Below, one piece after another: positions 43,385 to 51,116 of a DNA stretch of 64,000 nucleotides. The position numbers were made by a program, and so were the translations under genes. The notes beneath the pieces were generated by a model. It was given only the letters and a program-made list of their open reading frames with translations, did not search any database and was not told the origin of the DNA. The stretch covers positions 1 to 64,000 of the forward strand of contig CAIODY010000123.1 in NCBI GenBank assembly GCA_903857255.1, given 5' to 3'. Position 1 is the first letter of the stretch. Each line of letters begins with the position of its first letter. The stretch comes from an uncultured bacterium. Lineage in GTDB: Bacteria; Bacteroidota; Bacteroidia; Chitinophagales; CAIODY01.

Positions 43385-44761
43385 TTAACGATGTCCGCCG
43401 CCACTATGTCCGCCACCGCCGCCACTACTGTGTCCGCCGCCAAAACTTCCACCGCCACCACCACTGCTATGTCCACCACCGTAGCTTCCACCACCACCGC
43501 TTGGTGCACTCATTCGTGGTGCTGAATAACCGCCACCATTGCCACCATAATTTCTTGATGGAGCAGATTCATTGCGTTGATAATTTCTTGGTGCTTGATT
43601 CTCATTTGAGCGATTGTAATTGCCGCCACCATTACCATTATAATTTCTTGGGGATTGTTGTTGTTCGTTTCTACTGTAATTATTGGAGCGTTGTTGGTTG
43701 CTGTTATTATCGTAGTTTCTATTAGAGCGGCTTTGTTGCATTGCTCCATTTCTGCCTTCATACGAACGGTTATTAGAATAATTACTTCTGCCATTGAAAT
43801 GACCATTGTTGGCTCTCATTGAGCCATTTGAATGTGTTGTGAAGGTATGCGGATTAGTGGCATAATGAGCACCACTATGAAAACCTGTTGCGCTGCCAGC
43901 CGAACCACGGCTACCATAATAATAGTAGTGATGATTGTTGTAATAGTTGGATGCGCCATAAAATCCGCTGTAATAACCATTATAGTAATAAGGGCTATAC
44001 ATCGAATACCAAGGATTGTACCATGGGCTATACCAAGGACTCATCCATGAATGCGTATAATAAAAATAAGGGTCGTACATGTAAGGGTTGTAATAACTCA
44101 CACCATAGTAGTAGTAAGGGTTGTAGCCTGAATACATATAAGGTGAGCTAAAAACAGAAGCACCAAAATAAGGGCTTACATAAATGCTAGTTCCCCATGA
44201 AACTGGGTTGTTATCATACCAATAGCGATTCACATAACAATCATCATAGTAGCCAAATCCATCATAATCATTGTGGAAGCGGCGAATGCGACTGCCATAA
44301 TAATAATCGTTGTCATCATCATAATAGCTTTCGTTGGTTGACTGACCATTTTCATTATAATTCCCATTTTCATTTTGAGAATAATTATTGTTGCCTTGTT
44401 GATTGTTATTGTAACCACCATCATCATTTGAGCGATTGTCATTGCGATAATTTCTGTCATTTTGATTTTGGTAGCTATCATTGTTGGAATAATTATCATT
44501 ACGATAGTTGTCATTATTGTTTGAATAATTCCTGTTGCGGCTATTGTTGGCATTATCATTTTGATAATTACCATTAGGCTGATTATTCTGGTTTTCGGTG
44601 GGTTGATTATTCTCATAAGTTCGACTTGGCTCAACAGGTTGGCTGCGTTCAGCACCGGTATAATACGTGTCGTCATAATTGCCTCGAGCCGATTCGTATT
44701 CTGAAGAACAAGAAGCAAAAATAAAAGAAGAAACTATTGCTAAAAAATAAATCGATTTCAT
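43385..44761 (-). CDS. Tyr/Asn-rich low-complexity lipoprotein
   Basis: This encodes 458 residues from the ATG at 44761, which starts a lipoprotein signal (FLAIVSSFIFASCSS; Cys at residue 17). The mature protein is almost wholly low complexity: an Asn/Tyr/Asp-rich part (about 30-170), a Tyr-rich core (about 170-300, PYYYYGVSYYNPYMYDP and alike), an Asn/Ser/Arg-rich part, and a Gly/His/Ser tail (GGGHSSGGGGG). The Asn/Tyr bias is like prion-type or amyloid-forming sequences, and the tail could bind metal. No enzyme motif was seen. Several open frames across it in other frames are by-products of its repeats. Confidence 0.72.
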   Translation of the reverse strand: MKSIYFLAIVSSFIFASCSSEYESARGNYDDTYYTGAERSQPVEPSRTYENNQPTENQNNQPNGNYQNDNANNSRNRNYSNNNDNYRNDNYSNNDSYQNQNDRNYRNDNRSNDDGGYNNNQQGNNNYSQNENGNYNENGQSTNESYYDDDNDYYYGSRIRRFHNDYDGFGYYDDCYVNRYWYDNNPVSWGTSIYVSPYFGASVFSSPYMYSGYNPYYYYGVSYYNPYMYDPYFYYTHSWMSPWYSPWYNPWYSMYSPYYYNGYYSGFYGASNYYNNHHYYYYGSRGSAGSATGFHSGAHYATNPHTFTTHSNGSMRANNGHFNGRSNYSNNRSYEGRNGAMQQSRSNRNYDNNSNQQRSNNYSRNEQQQSPRNYNGNGGGNYNRSNENQAPRNYQRNESAPSRNYGGNGGGYSAPRMSAPSGGGGSYGGGHSSGGGGGSFGGGHSSGGGGGHSGGGHR

Positions 44762-44888
44762 ATTGATTTGATTTTTGTTGATTGATAGACTGATGAATGC
44801 CAAGCTTAGTTTAAAATTAGAAACGTTAATCAGCATTAAATTATTTCAAACGCTATGCCAAAAAGAATTTTTGGTCATACATCGTTTA

Positions 44889-44896
44889 CAAAAGTA
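44889..44896 (-). promoter_or_regulatory. -7 box of the Tyr/Asn-rich lipoprotein gene
   Basis: Reads TACTTTTG on the minus strand, a perfect TAnnTTTG box. It predicts a 5' leader of about 120 bases before the ATG at 44761, including a CCAAAAA/TTTTTGG hairpin at 44858-44874. The rest of the 298-base gap up to 45059 holds a terminator and no gene. Confidence 0.45.
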
Positions 44897-44999
44897 AAAT
44901 TAGTTAAGAATCTTCTATCAACTCAAATTTTTCAACAGGTTTAACAAATTTATTTTGTTAAAGTAATTTACAGAAAAATATTAGTCATTAGCTACAATA

Positions 45000-45039
45000 A
45001 AAAAAATCCACTGCCTTTTTCAAAACGATGGATTTTTTT
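45000..45039. terminator. Bidirectional terminator
   Basis: AAAAAAATCCA (45000-45010) pairs with TGGATTTTTTT (45029-45039). It follows the small gene at 45060 on the minus strand by about 20 bases. Confidence 0.7.
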
Positions 45040-45059
45040 CTGCCATTCACACCTTGCTA

Positions 45060-45509
45060 CTAATTGATAGAAGTATCAAATGGGTTGCTCCACGGACCTT
45101 GCTGATTTTTGCTATTCACCCAGCAGGCAAAGCCCCATATATGTTGCCCTTTCATGTCGGGGTCGAAAGTTAAGCGCAATGGGTTTTTGCTGCTGTAAGC
45201 ACATAAGTTGCATTGCTCCACTTTGGTAGGTGCAGTAGCACCAATCATATACACATACTTACAGTTAGCTACCCCATCGGGTTTGCCACGGCTGCTGCTG
45301 CCATCAGCCTTCGGCGGCTGTTTGTAAAATAATTCTACTACGCCGTTGCCAGGGGCTTCCACTATAATCACAGGTGCATCAGCAGGTGCAGGCACAGGCG
45401 TTCTGTTTCCTTTGTGAGGAATGATGCCACATTGTTCCTTGTTAGCATCAGTCATCACCGTGTTTTGCTGAATCTGACTTTGAGAGAGTTTATTATCTAC
45501 CGCCCACAT
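45060..45509 (-). pseudogene. Probable 5'-truncated fragment of a fibronectin-type-like Bacteroidota protein
   Basis: This open frame of 149 residues starts abruptly (MWAVDNKLSQSQIQQN) just beside a REP-like element at 45512-45545. An in-frame stop lies about 60 bases upstream of the start. The body (GNRTPVPAPADAPVIIVEAPG, then PLRLTFDPDMKGQHIWGFACWVN, then GPWSNPF) looks like the C-terminal half of a Bacteroidota family of about 220 residues that I recall having an N-terminal helical part and a C-terminal fibronectin-like part with xTPVPAP and GPWS. There is no signal peptide. Either it is an intact small protein or the 5' half was lost near the repeat; I favour loss. Confidence 0.5.
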
Positions 45510-45511
45510 TG

Positions 45512-45545
45512 AAATCGTTGGAGATAAACACCACGATGGCTGAAT
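45512..45545 (+). repeat. REP-like hairpin, second copy of the 1013 element
   Basis: ATCGTTGG (45514-45521) pairs with CCACGAT (45531-45537) with one bulged T, and is followed by GGCTGAA. The reverse complement of 1013-1038 and its flank reads almost the same (ATCGTTGGTG, CACCAACGATGGCTGAA), so these are two copies of one dispersed element. Confidence 0.6.
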
Positions 45546-45556
45546 CTATTATCAAT

Positions 45557-45590
45557 ATTAAAAGCCAACTGCATGCAGTTGGCTTTTAAT
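45557..45590. terminator. 34-base perfect palindrome after yceI
   Basis: The whole of 45557-45590 is self-complementary, centred on GCATGC, with AAAAGCCAACT arms and T-rich ends. It lies 18 bases after the yceI stop on the minus strand and should end that transcript; it can work in both directions. Confidence 0.8.
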
Positions 45591-45608
45591 TGTCATACAA
45601 TTTTTTGC

Positions 45609-46139
45609 TTACGCTTGTTTCACCATTTGAATTTCAGCATTTATTTTCACTTCATCTGAAAGTACCACTCCTCCTGCTTCTAAAGCTGCGTTGTAGTTCA
45701 ACCCCCAATCGCTTCTGTTTATTTTTCCTGAAACAGTAAAGCCAGCTTTAAAGTTGCCCCATGAATCTTTAGCCAAGCCACCAAATTCAACATTTAGTTT
45801 TACAGGTGCTGTTACATCTTTCATAGTCAGGTTGCCTTCTAAAGTAAAATCATCCCCATTTTTTTCAAATTTGGTTGATTGAAACTTTATAGCAGGAAAT
45901 TTTTGGGCATCAAAAAAATCAGCTGCTTTTAAATGTCCATCACGTTGTTCATTGTTGGTTGAAATGCTTGCTACATCAGCACTAAAAGAGATAAAAGCGT
46001 TTGTGAAATCATCACCTTCAGTTTCTGCTTCTGCTTGAAAAGATTTAAAACCACCTGTAACATTTGTAATCATCAAATGTTTGATTTTGAAGTTTACTTC
46101 ACTGTGCATTGGGTCTAAAGCCCATTTAATTTTTGTCAT
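45609..46139 (-). CDS. YceI-family protein
   Basis: This encodes 176 residues, without a signal peptide. WALDPMHSEVNFKIKHLMITNVTGGF is the standard opening, DFFDAQKFPAIKFQSTKF and NRSDWGLNYN follow; the fold is a lipocalin-like barrel that binds long isoprenoids or lipids. The missing signal suggests a cytoplasmic form. An inverted repeat TTGT-N4-ACAA 33 bases before its ATG matches one in front of the neighbouring marR gene, so repression by that MarR protein is likely. A 34-base palindromic terminator follows. Confidence 0.9.
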   Translation of the reverse strand: MTKIKWALDPMHSEVNFKIKHLMITNVTGGFKSFQAEAETEGDDFTNAFISFSADVASISTNNEQRDGHLKAADFFDAQKFPAIKFQSTKFEKNGDDFTLEGNLTMKDVTAPVKLNVEFGGLAKDSWGNFKAGFTVSGKINRSDWGLNYNAALEAGGVVLSDEVKINAEIQMVKQA

Positions 46140-46171
46140 TGTTTTATTGTTTTGTTTGTTTAATAATTTAC

Positions 46172-46188
46172 TTGTCTATACAACTATT
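46172..46188. promoter_or_regulatory. Putative MarR operator of yceI
   Basis: TTGTCTATACAACTATT contains the inverted repeat TTGT-N4-ACAA. The 17-base site matches the one upstream of marR at 46684-46700 in 14 of 17 positions, with all differences in the N4 spacer. It is 33-49 bases before the yceI ATG, a position suited to repression. Confidence 0.55.
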
Positions 46189-46207
46189 TTTTAAAAAAAA
46201 AGTTCAA

Positions 46208-46657
46208 TCAATCTCTCATTTTATCCAATAGTTCGCTTAATAGTTTTGCTTCTTTTTCGGTTAATATTTGTTTGATGGATGGGTTTTTTTCCATTTCTAC
46301 ATCAATTTGCTTCAATAATTTCAATCCATTTTGATGAATACCAATTTGATAAAACCGTTTATCCGTTTCATGTTCTTCTATTTCAATCAATTGTTTATCA
46401 ACCAATTTTTTAACAATTCTAGAAGTGTTAGAATTCTTATCCAGCATACGTTCTGTAATTTCTTTCAAACAGCGTTTCATGGGGTGGCTACCTCTTAAAA
46501 CACGTAACACATTATATTGTTCAGCGGAAATATCATACCTTTTAAATAGCTTGCTCATCAATCCATTAATCCAATTAGCTGTGAATAAAATATTCACATG
46601 CGCTTTTTGGTGTTCGCTGCTAAATTTGTTTGATTTTATTTCGTCTGCTAATTTCAT
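46208..46657 (-). CDS. MarR-family transcriptional regulator
   Basis: This encodes 149 residues. The winged helix lies in the middle (YDISAEQYNVLRVLRGSHP, LKEITERMLDKNSNTSRIVKKLVDKQLIE, ETDKRFYQIGIHQNGLKLL, read in parts), flanked by dimerisation helices. MarR dimers bind palindromic operators and release on ligand or thiol signals; only few cysteines are present here (one near the N-terminal part of the wing region), so a ligand signal is more likely. The gene has a perfect -7 box at 46666-46673 and an operator at 46684-46700 over the -33 region, so it should regulate itself and yceI. Confidence 0.9.
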   Translation of the reverse strand: MKLADEIKSNKFSSEHQKAHVNILFTANWINGLMSKLFKRYDISAEQYNVLRVLRGSHPMKRCLKEITERMLDKNSNTSRIVKKLVDKQLIEIEEHETDKRFYQIGIHQNGLKLLKQIDVEMEKNPSIKQILTEKEAKLLSELLDKMRD

Positions 46658-46665
46658 TTGCGATG

Positions 46666-46673
46666 CAAAGGTA
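46666..46673 (-). promoter_or_regulatory. -7 box of marR
   Basis: Reads TACCTTTG on the minus strand, a perfect TAnnTTTG box nine bases before the ATG. The operator at 46684-46700 lies directly upstream, where the -33 element would be. Confidence 0.55.
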
Positions 46674-46683
46674 AATACAATAA

Positions 46684-46700
46684 TTGTATCTACAACTATT
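46684..46700. promoter_or_regulatory. Putative MarR autoregulatory operator
   Basis: TTGTATCTACAACTATT holds TTGT-N4-ACAA and matches the yceI site. A second, overlapping palindrome ATACAAT-A-ATTGTAT spans 46675-46689. It lies between the aroA stop (46703) and the marR -7 box. Confidence 0.55.
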
Positions 46701-46702
46701 AT

Positions 46703-47974
46703 TTATGAAATAACAAAACCCAGTTTTATTAATTCATCCCAATAAGTAGGAAATGATTTTCCAACCACTTCAGGATTATTAATTTCTACTTTACCCAATT
46801 TCAAACATAAGGGTGCTAAAGCCATTGCCATCCGGTGGTCATTATATGATTGAAATGAAATACCTGAATTGGTAGGTATTGGCACATTTACAGCCAATGC
46901 ATAAGCATCATTTTTTCTTTTGAAATCAACATTTAGTTTGGCTAATTCATTTTCCAAAGCTTGCAATCTGTCGGTTTCTTTTAACGCCAAATGGTCAATA
47001 CCTAAAAAATCTGTTTCAATCCCCAAACCAGCACTCATGGCTGCAACTGGCTGCGTTAAATCAGGCGTTGAACGAAAATCAAGTGTCAGTTTTTTCTTTG
47101 TTAAAGTAGCTGAAGTAAATTTATTTTTGATAATCCACAATTGATTATCGCTGAATGAAAACTGTACGCCATATTGCACCGCAATCTGTGAAATGATAAT
47201 ATCGCCTTGAATACTTTTTGGCGAAACATTTTCAATAATTATTTCGGCTACATCAGCTAAAGCAGCCACTAAACAAAAGAATGCAATCGAGCTCCAATCA
47301 GCTTCTACAGCAAATCCAACTTTTATTCTATCGGTATATTGCACCTCAATAATGTTTTGATTTCGACTACATTCAATGCCAAAATGCTTTAAAACTCCCA
47401 AAGTATTTTCGATATAACTTTCTGAAACAGGATTTGCTTCTAACTCAATTCTTAAGCCTTGCGGAAACGTAGGAGCCACCAATAGCAAAGCATTCACAAA
47501 CTGACTGCTTTGTTGTGTATTCATAAATACATCACCACCTTCTAATTTTTTCCCCATAATTTTCAAGGGCGGAAATCCGTCTTTGCTCATGTAAGAAACA
47601 TCCGCACCTAATGATAAAAGCGCATCTACTAAGGGTTTGATGGGGCGTTCTTGCATTCTGTTATCTCCAGTTAAAATCCAATTACCTGGTGTAGTTGCTA
47701 ACAAAGCAGTAAGAAACCGAAAGGCTGTGCCTGCATTCCAAGCATCAATCACATAACTCGATTTTGAATTAGTTTCTAAAACACTTTTGTGATAAGCTAA
47801 TTGGTCGAGGCATTGCATCAGTAATTCTGTATCTTTTGCCATTGATAAATTGCTGATAGTTACTTCATCAGCACCAAATAAATATTGCAAAATTAAGGCT
47901 CTATTACTAATGCTTTTTGAAGAGGGAACTTGTACAGTTCCCTTTACGATTTTTGTGGGGTGTTCGATAAACAT
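46703..47974 (-). CDS. aroA: 3-phosphoshikimate 1-carboxyvinyltransferase (EPSP synthase)
   Basis: This encodes 423 residues. VPSSKSISNRALILQ binds shikimate-3-phosphate, WNAGTAFRFLTALLAT is the PEP loop (NAGTA-x-R), TGDNRMQERPIKPL and the C-terminal NDHRMAMALAPL complete the pattern. It joins PEP and shikimate 3-phosphate in the sixth step of chorismate synthesis. No other aro genes are adjacent. marR lies downstream on the same strand, but with its own promoter. Confidence 0.96.
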   Translation of the reverse strand: MFIEHPTKIVKGTVQVPSSKSISNRALILQYLFGADEVTISNLSMAKDTELLMQCLDQLAYHKSVLETNSKSSYVIDAWNAGTAFRFLTALLATTPGNWILTGDNRMQERPIKPLVDALLSLGADVSYMSKDGFPPLKIMGKKLEGGDVFMNTQQSSQFVNALLLVAPTFPQGLRIELEANPVSESYIENTLGVLKHFGIECSRNQNIIEVQYTDRIKVGFAVEADWSSIAFFCLVAALADVAEIIIENVSPKSIQGDIIISQIAVQYGVQFSFSDNQLWIIKNKFTSATLTKKKLTLDFRSTPDLTQPVAAMSAGLGIETDFLGIDHLALKETDRLQALENELAKLNVDFKRKNDAYALAVNVPIPTNSGISFQSYNDHRMAMALAPLCLKLGKVEINNPEVVGKSFPTYWDELIKLGFVIS

Positions 47975-48045
47975 GGAGTTATTTGAAAAGTTTTCTTAAA
48001 AGATATCGAACAAGATAATTGGTTTTAACAAATGTTCAAAACAAA

Positions 48046-48627
48046 TTACTTCACACCAAATTTCATTCGGTAATCTGTTTTCACAAAACCTTTGCTGATG
48101 TCATTTAAGCGATTAGTCAAAAGCTTGCGCTTCAACGGTTTTAGGTGGTCTATAAATAATATTCCATCAATGTGGTCGTATTCATGCTGAATGATTCGGG
48201 CATTAATTCCGTCAAATGTTTCGGTATGTTTTTTAAAATTTTCATCCAAATATTCCATGGTTATTTCATCAGGGCGAAAAACATCTTCACGGATATTCGG
48301 AATGCTCAAACAACCTTCATTATAACCCCACTCCTCTCCCATTCGTTTCACAATGTGTGCATTGATAAAAATTTTTTTCATCGGGTTTTTATACAAATCA
48401 ATATCCTCATCATCAGGCTCGGCATTCTTAATTATTTGTTCACTATCAGCTACAAACAATCGGATGGCTTGCCCAATTTGCGGAGCTGCCAAACCCACAC
48501 CCGATGCGTTGTACATAGTTTCCCACATGTTGGCAATCAGTTCATTTAATCCTGAAAAATTTTTATCAATATCCACTCCCACTTTTTTCAAAACTGGGCT
48601 TCCGTAAGCTACAATTGGTAAAATCAT
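48046..48627 (-). CDS. def: Peptide deformylase
   Basis: This encodes 193 residues. The three motifs are GVGLAAPQIG, EGCLSIPN (metal-binding Cys) and QHEYDHIDG (HExxH). It removes the formyl group from nascent proteins. An acidic insert (SEQIIKNAEPDDEDIDLYK) lies between motifs 1 and 2, as is usual in Bacteroidota forms. ruvX follows upstream with a 19-base gap on the same strand, so both are likely co-transcribed. Confidence 0.96.
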   Translation of the reverse strand: MILPIVAYGSPVLKKVGVDIDKNFSGLNELIANMWETMYNASGVGLAAPQIGQAIRLFVADSEQIIKNAEPDDEDIDLYKNPMKKIFINAHIVKRMGEEWGYNEGCLSIPNIREDVFRPDEITMEYLDENFKKHTETFDGINARIIQHEYDHIDGILFIDHLKPLKRKLLTNRLNDISKGFVKTDYRMKFGVK

Positions 48628-48646
48628 TTTTAATAATGCTGTTATT

Positions 48647-49060
48647 TTATCTTTTCATTCCCATGTAATACTGCAAAATTATTGTTGCACTTACTTGGTC
48701 AATCAATCCTTTGTTTTGTCGTTCTGTTTTTTTTACACCACTCATCAAAATAGCTTGTGAAGCCATTTTGGAAGTGAATCGTTCATCTACTAAAATCAAT
48801 TCCATAGTTGGAAATTTCTTTTGAAATTGGTACACAAAATTTTTAACGGGTGCGGTGCCATGTGTATCATTTCCCCTTAAATCTTTTGGGTCGCCTACAA
48901 CTACTTTCTCCACTTTTTCTTTCTCAAAATACGTTTTCAAGAACTCAAATAATTTTGGAGTTTCGATGGTAGTGAGTGCCGAAGCAATTAGCTGAAATTC
49001 ATCTGTAACTGCAATTCCGCAACGTTTTAAGCCATAATCAATACCAACAATTCGTGCCAT
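48647..49060 (-). CDS. ruvX: Putative pre-16S rRNA nuclease / Holliday junction resolvase-like YqgF
   Basis: This 137-residue RNase H-fold protein opens GIDYGLKRCGIAVTD (first Asp). VVGDPKDLRGNDT, LVDERFTSKMA and the C-terminal DQVSATIILQYYM (final Asp) are the YqgF motifs. In E. coli the protein trims the 5' end of 16S rRNA precursor. It comes just before def in the transcript. Confidence 0.94.
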   Translation of the reverse strand: MARIVGIDYGLKRCGIAVTDEFQLIASALTTIETPKLFEFLKTYFEKEKVEKVVVGDPKDLRGNDTHGTAPVKNFVYQFQKKFPTMELILVDERFTSKMASQAILMSGVKKTERQNKGLIDQVSATIILQYYMGMKR

Positions 49061-49163
49061 AATATTTGAATTGCAAGATTAAGGAGAAATATTGACGCAG
49101 AAAAAAATTGGAATAGAAAGTTTAAAAAAAGAAATGATTGGTGATGAATTGAAAACACAGAAT

Positions 49164-49430
49164 TTATTTATCCTTCAACAGCTTTCCGCTTTCATCAAAA
49201 GAGGTGCGATGAGTCCTGCTACCCGAAATCCAAACTGCTTCGTAAATAGTTTTTCCATTTTCAACTTTGGTAATCCAATCTTCATACAAAATGTTGGAAT
49301 AGTGGGCTTGAAAAGAAAGCATAACAACCGTTGGTACTTCTTTCATGCTGATTTTTTCTTCCACTTTACAGGCGTTTAGCAGCAAAGCAAAAGTTACTAA
49401 AATTAAATATTTTCGTATTACAACTTGCAC
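49164..49430 (-). CDS. Small PepSY-like lipoprotein
   Basis: This encodes 88 residues. The lipoprotein signal reads LVTFALLLNAC. The mature part (VPTVVMLSFQAHYSN, then EDWITKVENGKTIYEAVWISG, then SFDESGKLLKD) has the strand pattern of PepSY-like/DUF2874 domains. The start is GTG at 49430; no other usable start follows before the hydrophobic core. A perfect minus-strand -7 box (TACTTTTG, 49435-49442) ends four bases before it, so the message would begin essentially at the GTG. It is likely a periplasmic or outer membrane lipoprotein, with no known function. Confidence 0.7.
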   Translation of the reverse strand: MQVVIRKYLILVTFALLLNACKVEEKISMKEVPTVVMLSFQAHYSNILYEDWITKVENGKTIYEAVWISGSRTHRTSFDESGKLLKDK

Positions 49431-49434
49431 GGAC

Positions 49435-49442
49435 CAAAAGTA
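49435..49442 (-). promoter_or_regulatory. -7 box abutting the GTG start of the PepSY-like gene
   Basis: Reads TACTTTTG on the minus strand and ends four bases before the GTG at 49430, predicting a leaderless or nearly leaderless message. Confidence 0.45.
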
Positions 49443-49534
49443 GAAAAGCTGTTTGCTATGCGTTAAAAAAGTTTGTGAAAAGATTATAAATAGAAGATTA
49501 CGTTTTTATAAATAGGCTTTAATTTGTGAAGAAG

Positions 49535-50350
49535 CTAAAAACGGTGTTTGATAGGCAATTTGTAATTAACCGATAAGGTGAAATAAAAAAAATCGTGCAG
49601 CGTTTCGCCTACCGAAGCATTGAATGGCAAATCATAATGTAAGGCTGGTTCAATTTCAAAATGTTTGATGTAAAAAGAAATCGGCAAATAAAAATCATAG
49701 CTCATTATCATGAATTTTATGGGTGATTTCGTATTTCCCCTTCTTCCAATCGCTGGCTGATTCACCGCTTCAGGATTTAATGCAGGATTATGGCGCAAAT
49801 CAGCATCAGTTGTTCCCCAATCTAAACTTACTGTTGGCGATATTTCCATCGAATCAATTTTCCAAAATTCATCCACAAAAAAATCATGACTGATTTCAAT
49901 ATTTTCAAGCAGTGCTTTTTGTTTGCCAAACAAATACATGGTTGAACTGGCGAAATTTATCCAATCAAAATCAGCATTTAAGCCAGCATTAAAATTATTA
50001 TTCAAGCTGTTGATATTTTCGCCATTTCCTTTTCGCATAAACCAATGTTCGTAACCAACGCTTCCGCTAAATACATCATTCCAATCGTGATTATAAGTTA
50101 ATCCCAAATCAGTTTCAGCCAGTTTGTTTTTTGCTTTGCTCCAATAAAATTCACTCAGTGAATAATCAAAACCCTTTGTGGTAGTATATTTCAAAGCAGT
50201 AGTGGTAGCCCATTGCGTTGGTGATACCATTCTGCCTGAATAATTTAGTTTGTTGGTGAAATTATTTTCAACCGAAAAAAAACTGATAGAATCGTTTTGA
50301 GCAAATAAATAATTGGGTAAAATCAAAATCAGAAAATAGATTTTTTGCAT
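49535..50350 (-). CDS. Predicted outer membrane beta-barrel protein
   Basis: This encodes 271 residues. A signal peptide (KIYFLILILPNYLFAQ) is followed by alternating aromatic/polar strands (FDYSLSEFYWSKAK, DLGLTYNHDWND, SGSVGYEHWFMRKG, FEIEPALHYDLPF, FYFTLSVNYKL) ending KHRF, with a final Phe, as in outer membrane barrels of about 10-12 strands. I do not recognise the family. It is divergent from the small His-rich gene at 50480. Confidence 0.68.
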   Translation of the reverse strand: MQKIYFLILILPNYLFAQNDSISFFSVENNFTNKLNYSGRMVSPTQWATTTALKYTTTKGFDYSLSEFYWSKAKNKLAETDLGLTYNHDWNDVFSGSVGYEHWFMRKGNGENINSLNNNFNAGLNADFDWINFASSTMYLFGKQKALLENIEISHDFFVDEFWKIDSMEISPTVSLDWGTTDADLRHNPALNPEAVNQPAIGRRGNTKSPIKFMIMSYDFYLPISFYIKHFEIEPALHYDLPFNASVGETLHDFFYFTLSVNYKLPIKHRF

Positions 50351-50437
50351 CGTATCAATTTAATTTTTTAAAAAAATTCACAATTAATTCACTTAATAAG
50401 TTAGCGCAAATTAAACCATGTTTCGGAAAACAAATCA

Positions 50438-50445
50438 TAGCTTTG
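50438..50445 (+). promoter_or_regulatory. -7 box of the His-rich small protein gene
   Basis: TAGCTTTG is a perfect TAnnTTTG box, 34 bases before the ATG at 50480. Confidence 0.5.
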
Positions 50446-50479
50446 TAAACAATTATTAATAATTCAAATTTCAATCAAA

Positions 50480-50674
50480 ATGAAAAAAAGTATTTTTGCT
50501 TTAGTTGTAGTAGGCTTATTTTCTGCTTCAACAATCATGGCGCAAGGCACTCAAGCACCAGCTCCAACAGCTAAACCAGCAACTGAAAACGAACATGCAA
50601 AAGGTGAAAAAGGTGGCAAACACCATCATCATCATGGCCATAAAGGTGGGCACAAACCTGGTGGACAAAAGTAA
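50480..50674 (+). CDS. Small exported His/Lys/Gly-rich protein
   Basis: This encodes 64 residues. The signal peptide (KKSIFALVVVGLFSASTIMAQ) leaves a mature peptide of about 43 residues: a Pro/Ala-rich spacer (APAPTAKPA), then GEKGGKHHHHHGHKGGHKPGG. The tail has eight His in about 17 residues, which suggests binding of divalent metals in the periplasm. The gene is isolated, with its own promoter box and a strong terminator, so it should be a monocistronic message. No similar named family is known to me. Confidence 0.75.
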   Translation: MKKSIFALVVVGLFSASTIMAQGTQAPAPTAKPATENEHAKGEKGGKHHHHHGHKGGHKPGGQK

Positions 50675-50687
50675 TTTGTTCTTCAAC

Positions 50688-50721
50688 AAAAAAACCTCAA
50701 CCAAATGGTTGAGGTTTTTTT
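50688..50721 (+). terminator. Strong terminator after the His-rich gene
   Basis: A 15-bp perfect stem (50688-50702 with 50707-50721), loop AAAT, with A-run and T-run ends. It can also end the convergent cytochrome gene. Confidence 0.85.
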
Positions 50722-50731
50722 ATGTTATTTT

Positions 50732-51061
50732 TTATTTTCTACTCATTACTACTAAATATCTCAAAATAGCATTTTGAGTATTTTCATCAACAATTACTGA
50801 ACCTGCTTTCTTATTAGCTTTGCGGCTCATCATCGGTACCATTTTATTCCAACCTTCTTCGGTTTGTGATGTTGGTTTTTTTAACCCATGACATGAATTG
50901 CAATATTTTTCGTAAGATTCTTTGCCTTTTTGCAATTGCGCCAAATTGCAATCACTATATTTTTTCGCAGCAAAATCAGCATCGGCTTTTGTTGGTGGCA
51001 TTAGTTTTACGGTGCAAGCTGTAAATCCTAAAACAAAAGTGAAAAGAATTATTTTTTTCAT
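50732..51061 (-). CDS. c-type cytochrome lipoprotein
   Basis: This encodes 109 residues. The lipoprotein signal ends LGFTACTV. One heme site is present, CNSCH (about residues 54-58), with a Met-rich stretch NKMVPMMSRKA as likely axial ligand. NLAQLQKGKESYEKY precedes it as in class I cytochromes. It is a membrane-anchored periplasmic electron carrier. The gene is single and convergent with the His-rich gene. Confidence 0.85.
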   Translation of the reverse strand: MKKIILFTFVLGFTACTVKLMPPTKADADFAAKKYSDCNLAQLQKGKESYEKYCNSCHGLKKPTSQTEEGWNKMVPMMSRKANKKAGSVIVDENTQNAILRYLVVMSRK

Positions 51062-51116
51062 GTTGTAAATATTTTTGGCAAAGTAAATTATTTTTTCAGA
51101 GAAAAAATCTAATCAT

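Noticed and set aside
43372-44718. Long open frames on both strands overlapping the Tyr/Asn-rich lipoprotein gene
   Set aside because: Low-complexity coding sequence creates open frames in the other phases; these have His- or Ile/Met-biased products with no signal or motif.
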